DNA of 64,000 nucleotides from Ooceraea biroi. Lineage: Eukaryota; Arthropoda; Insecta; Hymenoptera; Formicidae. The stretch lies in assembly GCF_003672135.1 (NCBI RefSeq), contig NC_039510.1:10788001-10852000 (forward strand). Direction: 5' to 3'. A program made the translations under genes and the position numbers. The notes below the pieces were generated by a model. That model worked only from the letters and a program-made list of their open reading frames with translations. It ran no database searches and was not told the origin of the DNA. Shown one piece after another: positions 62,314 to 64,000 of the stretch (position 1 is the first letter of the stretch; each line of letters starts with the position of its first letter).

Positions 62314-64000
62314 TTTATATATATACACACACACATGTGGAATCAATAAAAAAGAAGAAATAATTGGACTTTATTTTAATCAATCAAATTCAATCAGCGG
62401 AAGTTATTAATTTTAGCAATGTCGATAATATTTGGAATAAACCAATATCGATATATTTCAATGAATAACTTAAACTTTTATTTCGTGTATAGTATTTTGT
62501 GAAGATAAAGTTTATTGATATATTTTTGTAGCGTCAAATATGAATAAAGCGTATTGCATATGTAATATTTGCATAGGATGCATATTCTGAATAAAGCAAT
62601 ATAGAAATTGCTTTGACATATTGGATTTGAGCTTCTAGTTGTAATGCAGTGTCTCAAAGCGAAAACTTTTCAGAACAAAAGAAGAGGAGATCTCTGTATT
62701 CCTTTATTATTGAAGGTAATGGGTCTGCGCGGAGTTTGTGCGCTACATAAATACATAACGTTAGGTACCAGAATAAGAAACTACAGTTGCATGATGTATG
62801 ATCCTAGTTTAAAAATGATAAATCCCCAAAATTGCACAACACGGTAATGTATACGTCATATGCACGTATCAAATAGGTTTCTCCTAATTGGCGAGCGTAG
62901 ATCGCACGAGGACGTTGAAAAATTCGGACTAAAATTCGCTATTCATGGCGCTATACACAAATACATAACGAGAGAACGAAACTCGTATAATAAAAGCTGC
63001 TTATTCCGTAGGATATCGGCGATATCATAGCAAACAGGCGTGTATATACGCGGGGGAAACCTTTCTCCCGAATAAAAAGACTCCGACAAAGTGAAAAGCA
63101 GGACAAGAGCCGGCGAATAGGAGGATTAGGCGGCCATGCGTATGAGACATTCTCGTCCCTGAACACTCGCGAGGGCACGATCCGGAAGCTCTCCGGAACG
63201 ACTATAACGATTTTCACAGTAAACATTTGCCCATAGCTTACGCTTGCTCCTGCGGCTCAAGTTAAATTGCCTTCAAAATTGCATCTCCGTGGGCGACGCG
63301 CGCTGCGAGAGAACTCGAGCGAAGAGTATCGCCGCGGATCACTTGCATAAATTTCAGCCCTAAGCCCTGGCCGAACTCGCGCAACGGCAGTCGCACGTGT
63401 AATTAAGCGATAATAATGATAAGGAACGTTTTCAACGAGCAACGAACGTGGAAGCGGTCGGATTTTTGCGTGATCCGCGCGCGGACGGTGTTGATTTTCC
63501 GCACACGCTCCATCTTCCTCAACGGTGAATTCCGTGATGATGAGGAAGAGAACAACGACCGAGATTTATCGTTCCTTTCCTAACGCTAATATTTTATGTG
63601 AATTTATTCGGAAATAATAGGTGCGGCCGACTGTGGATATGTTCGAAGAGACATTACTATATACTATGATAAACGTTCTTTATTTTCACGGCAATCGAAT
63701 GAATAGTTTGAAAAAACGGCGTCTATGCTTTTTTCAAACAGACTGTAATTGCAATTCTACGGTCCAGTTGAATTGCGATTTCTGTCATCCGGAAAGATGC
63801 GAAGGATGTGAAGCATCAGTTCATACTCATGCTTTCTCTTGCGGTAACTGTGCCAAAAGTGTAATCACTTATCCAGACCATATCATGATGGCCCAGTGAG
63901 CAACCTAGGTACACTCTATTTGCGGCAGCATGGTTGGAATTCCAGCCAGCGCATCTCGGTTTTTCGGCATAGCATATGTATCCACGTGCATAGTCCATCG
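57341..64000. other. Upstream part of RASGEF1, no exon confirmed
   Basis: RASGEF1 transcription must come from here or from beyond the window. CpG-rich sequence at 57400-58250, 59150-59400 and 63100-63520 could hold promoter or 5' UTR exons. A minus-strand donor-like GTAAGC near 63235-63240 follows a GC-rich stretch. I cannot pick an upstream coding exon. No other gene is recognised. Confidence 0.45.
62279..62336 (+). repeat. (TA)n microsatellite with (AC)n tail
   Basis: About sixteen uninterrupted TA units (62279-62311), followed by a shorter TA run and an ACAC tract. Confidence 0.9.

Overview
This is an animal nuclear genome window. The genes are broken by GT-AG introns, have TATA-type promoters and AATAAA/ATTAAA poly(A) signals, and lie among MITEs and mariner debris. 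The gene content (a Tequila-type mosaic protease, peritrophin-A proteins, one RASGEF1 orthologue) indicates an insect. The CpG-rich, long-intron style and the element types suggest Hymenoptera, possibly an ant; that placement is inference.

Layout. 1-2574: AT-rich sequence with a stop-containing fragment of a lodestar/TTF2 helicase gene abutting a tRNA-like SINE head. 2575-4422 (+): COX18, the mitochondrial insertase for cytochrome c oxidase subunit 2, six exons. 5256-6118 and 6980-7815 (+): two small secreted proteins, each a signal peptide plus one chitin-binding (CBM14) domain, probably tandem paralogues. 8730-24891 (+): a 28-exon gene for a 2,233-residue mosaic serine protease of the Tequila/neurotrypsin type. 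Its order is signal peptide, 3 CBM14, long Pro/His-rich linker, SRCR, C-type lectin, kringle, LDLa, PAN, LDLa, SRCR, LDLa, SRCR, trypsin domain with an intact catalytic triad. I solved every exon junction by phase, and the total is an exact multiple of three. 25139-30054: apparently non-coding. 30055-57340 (-): RASGEF1, a Ras-family exchange factor, ten exons; its 5' end lies upstream in 57341-64000 or beyond the window. Its large introns hold no gene I can recognise.

Themes. The first 25 kb is a compact plus-strand block rich in chitin-binding domains (five CBM14 domains in three adjacent genes), which suggests a shared role at chitinous surfaces such as gut lining, cuticle or wounds. Two related long-inverted-repeat MITEs sit in sense introns of the protease gene and differ by one ~120-bp internal unit. 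A third MITE in a RASGEF1 intron still encodes the C-terminus of its parental transposase. I found no clearly unprecedented system; the most interesting items are the protease architecture, the paired MITEs and the lodestar fragment.
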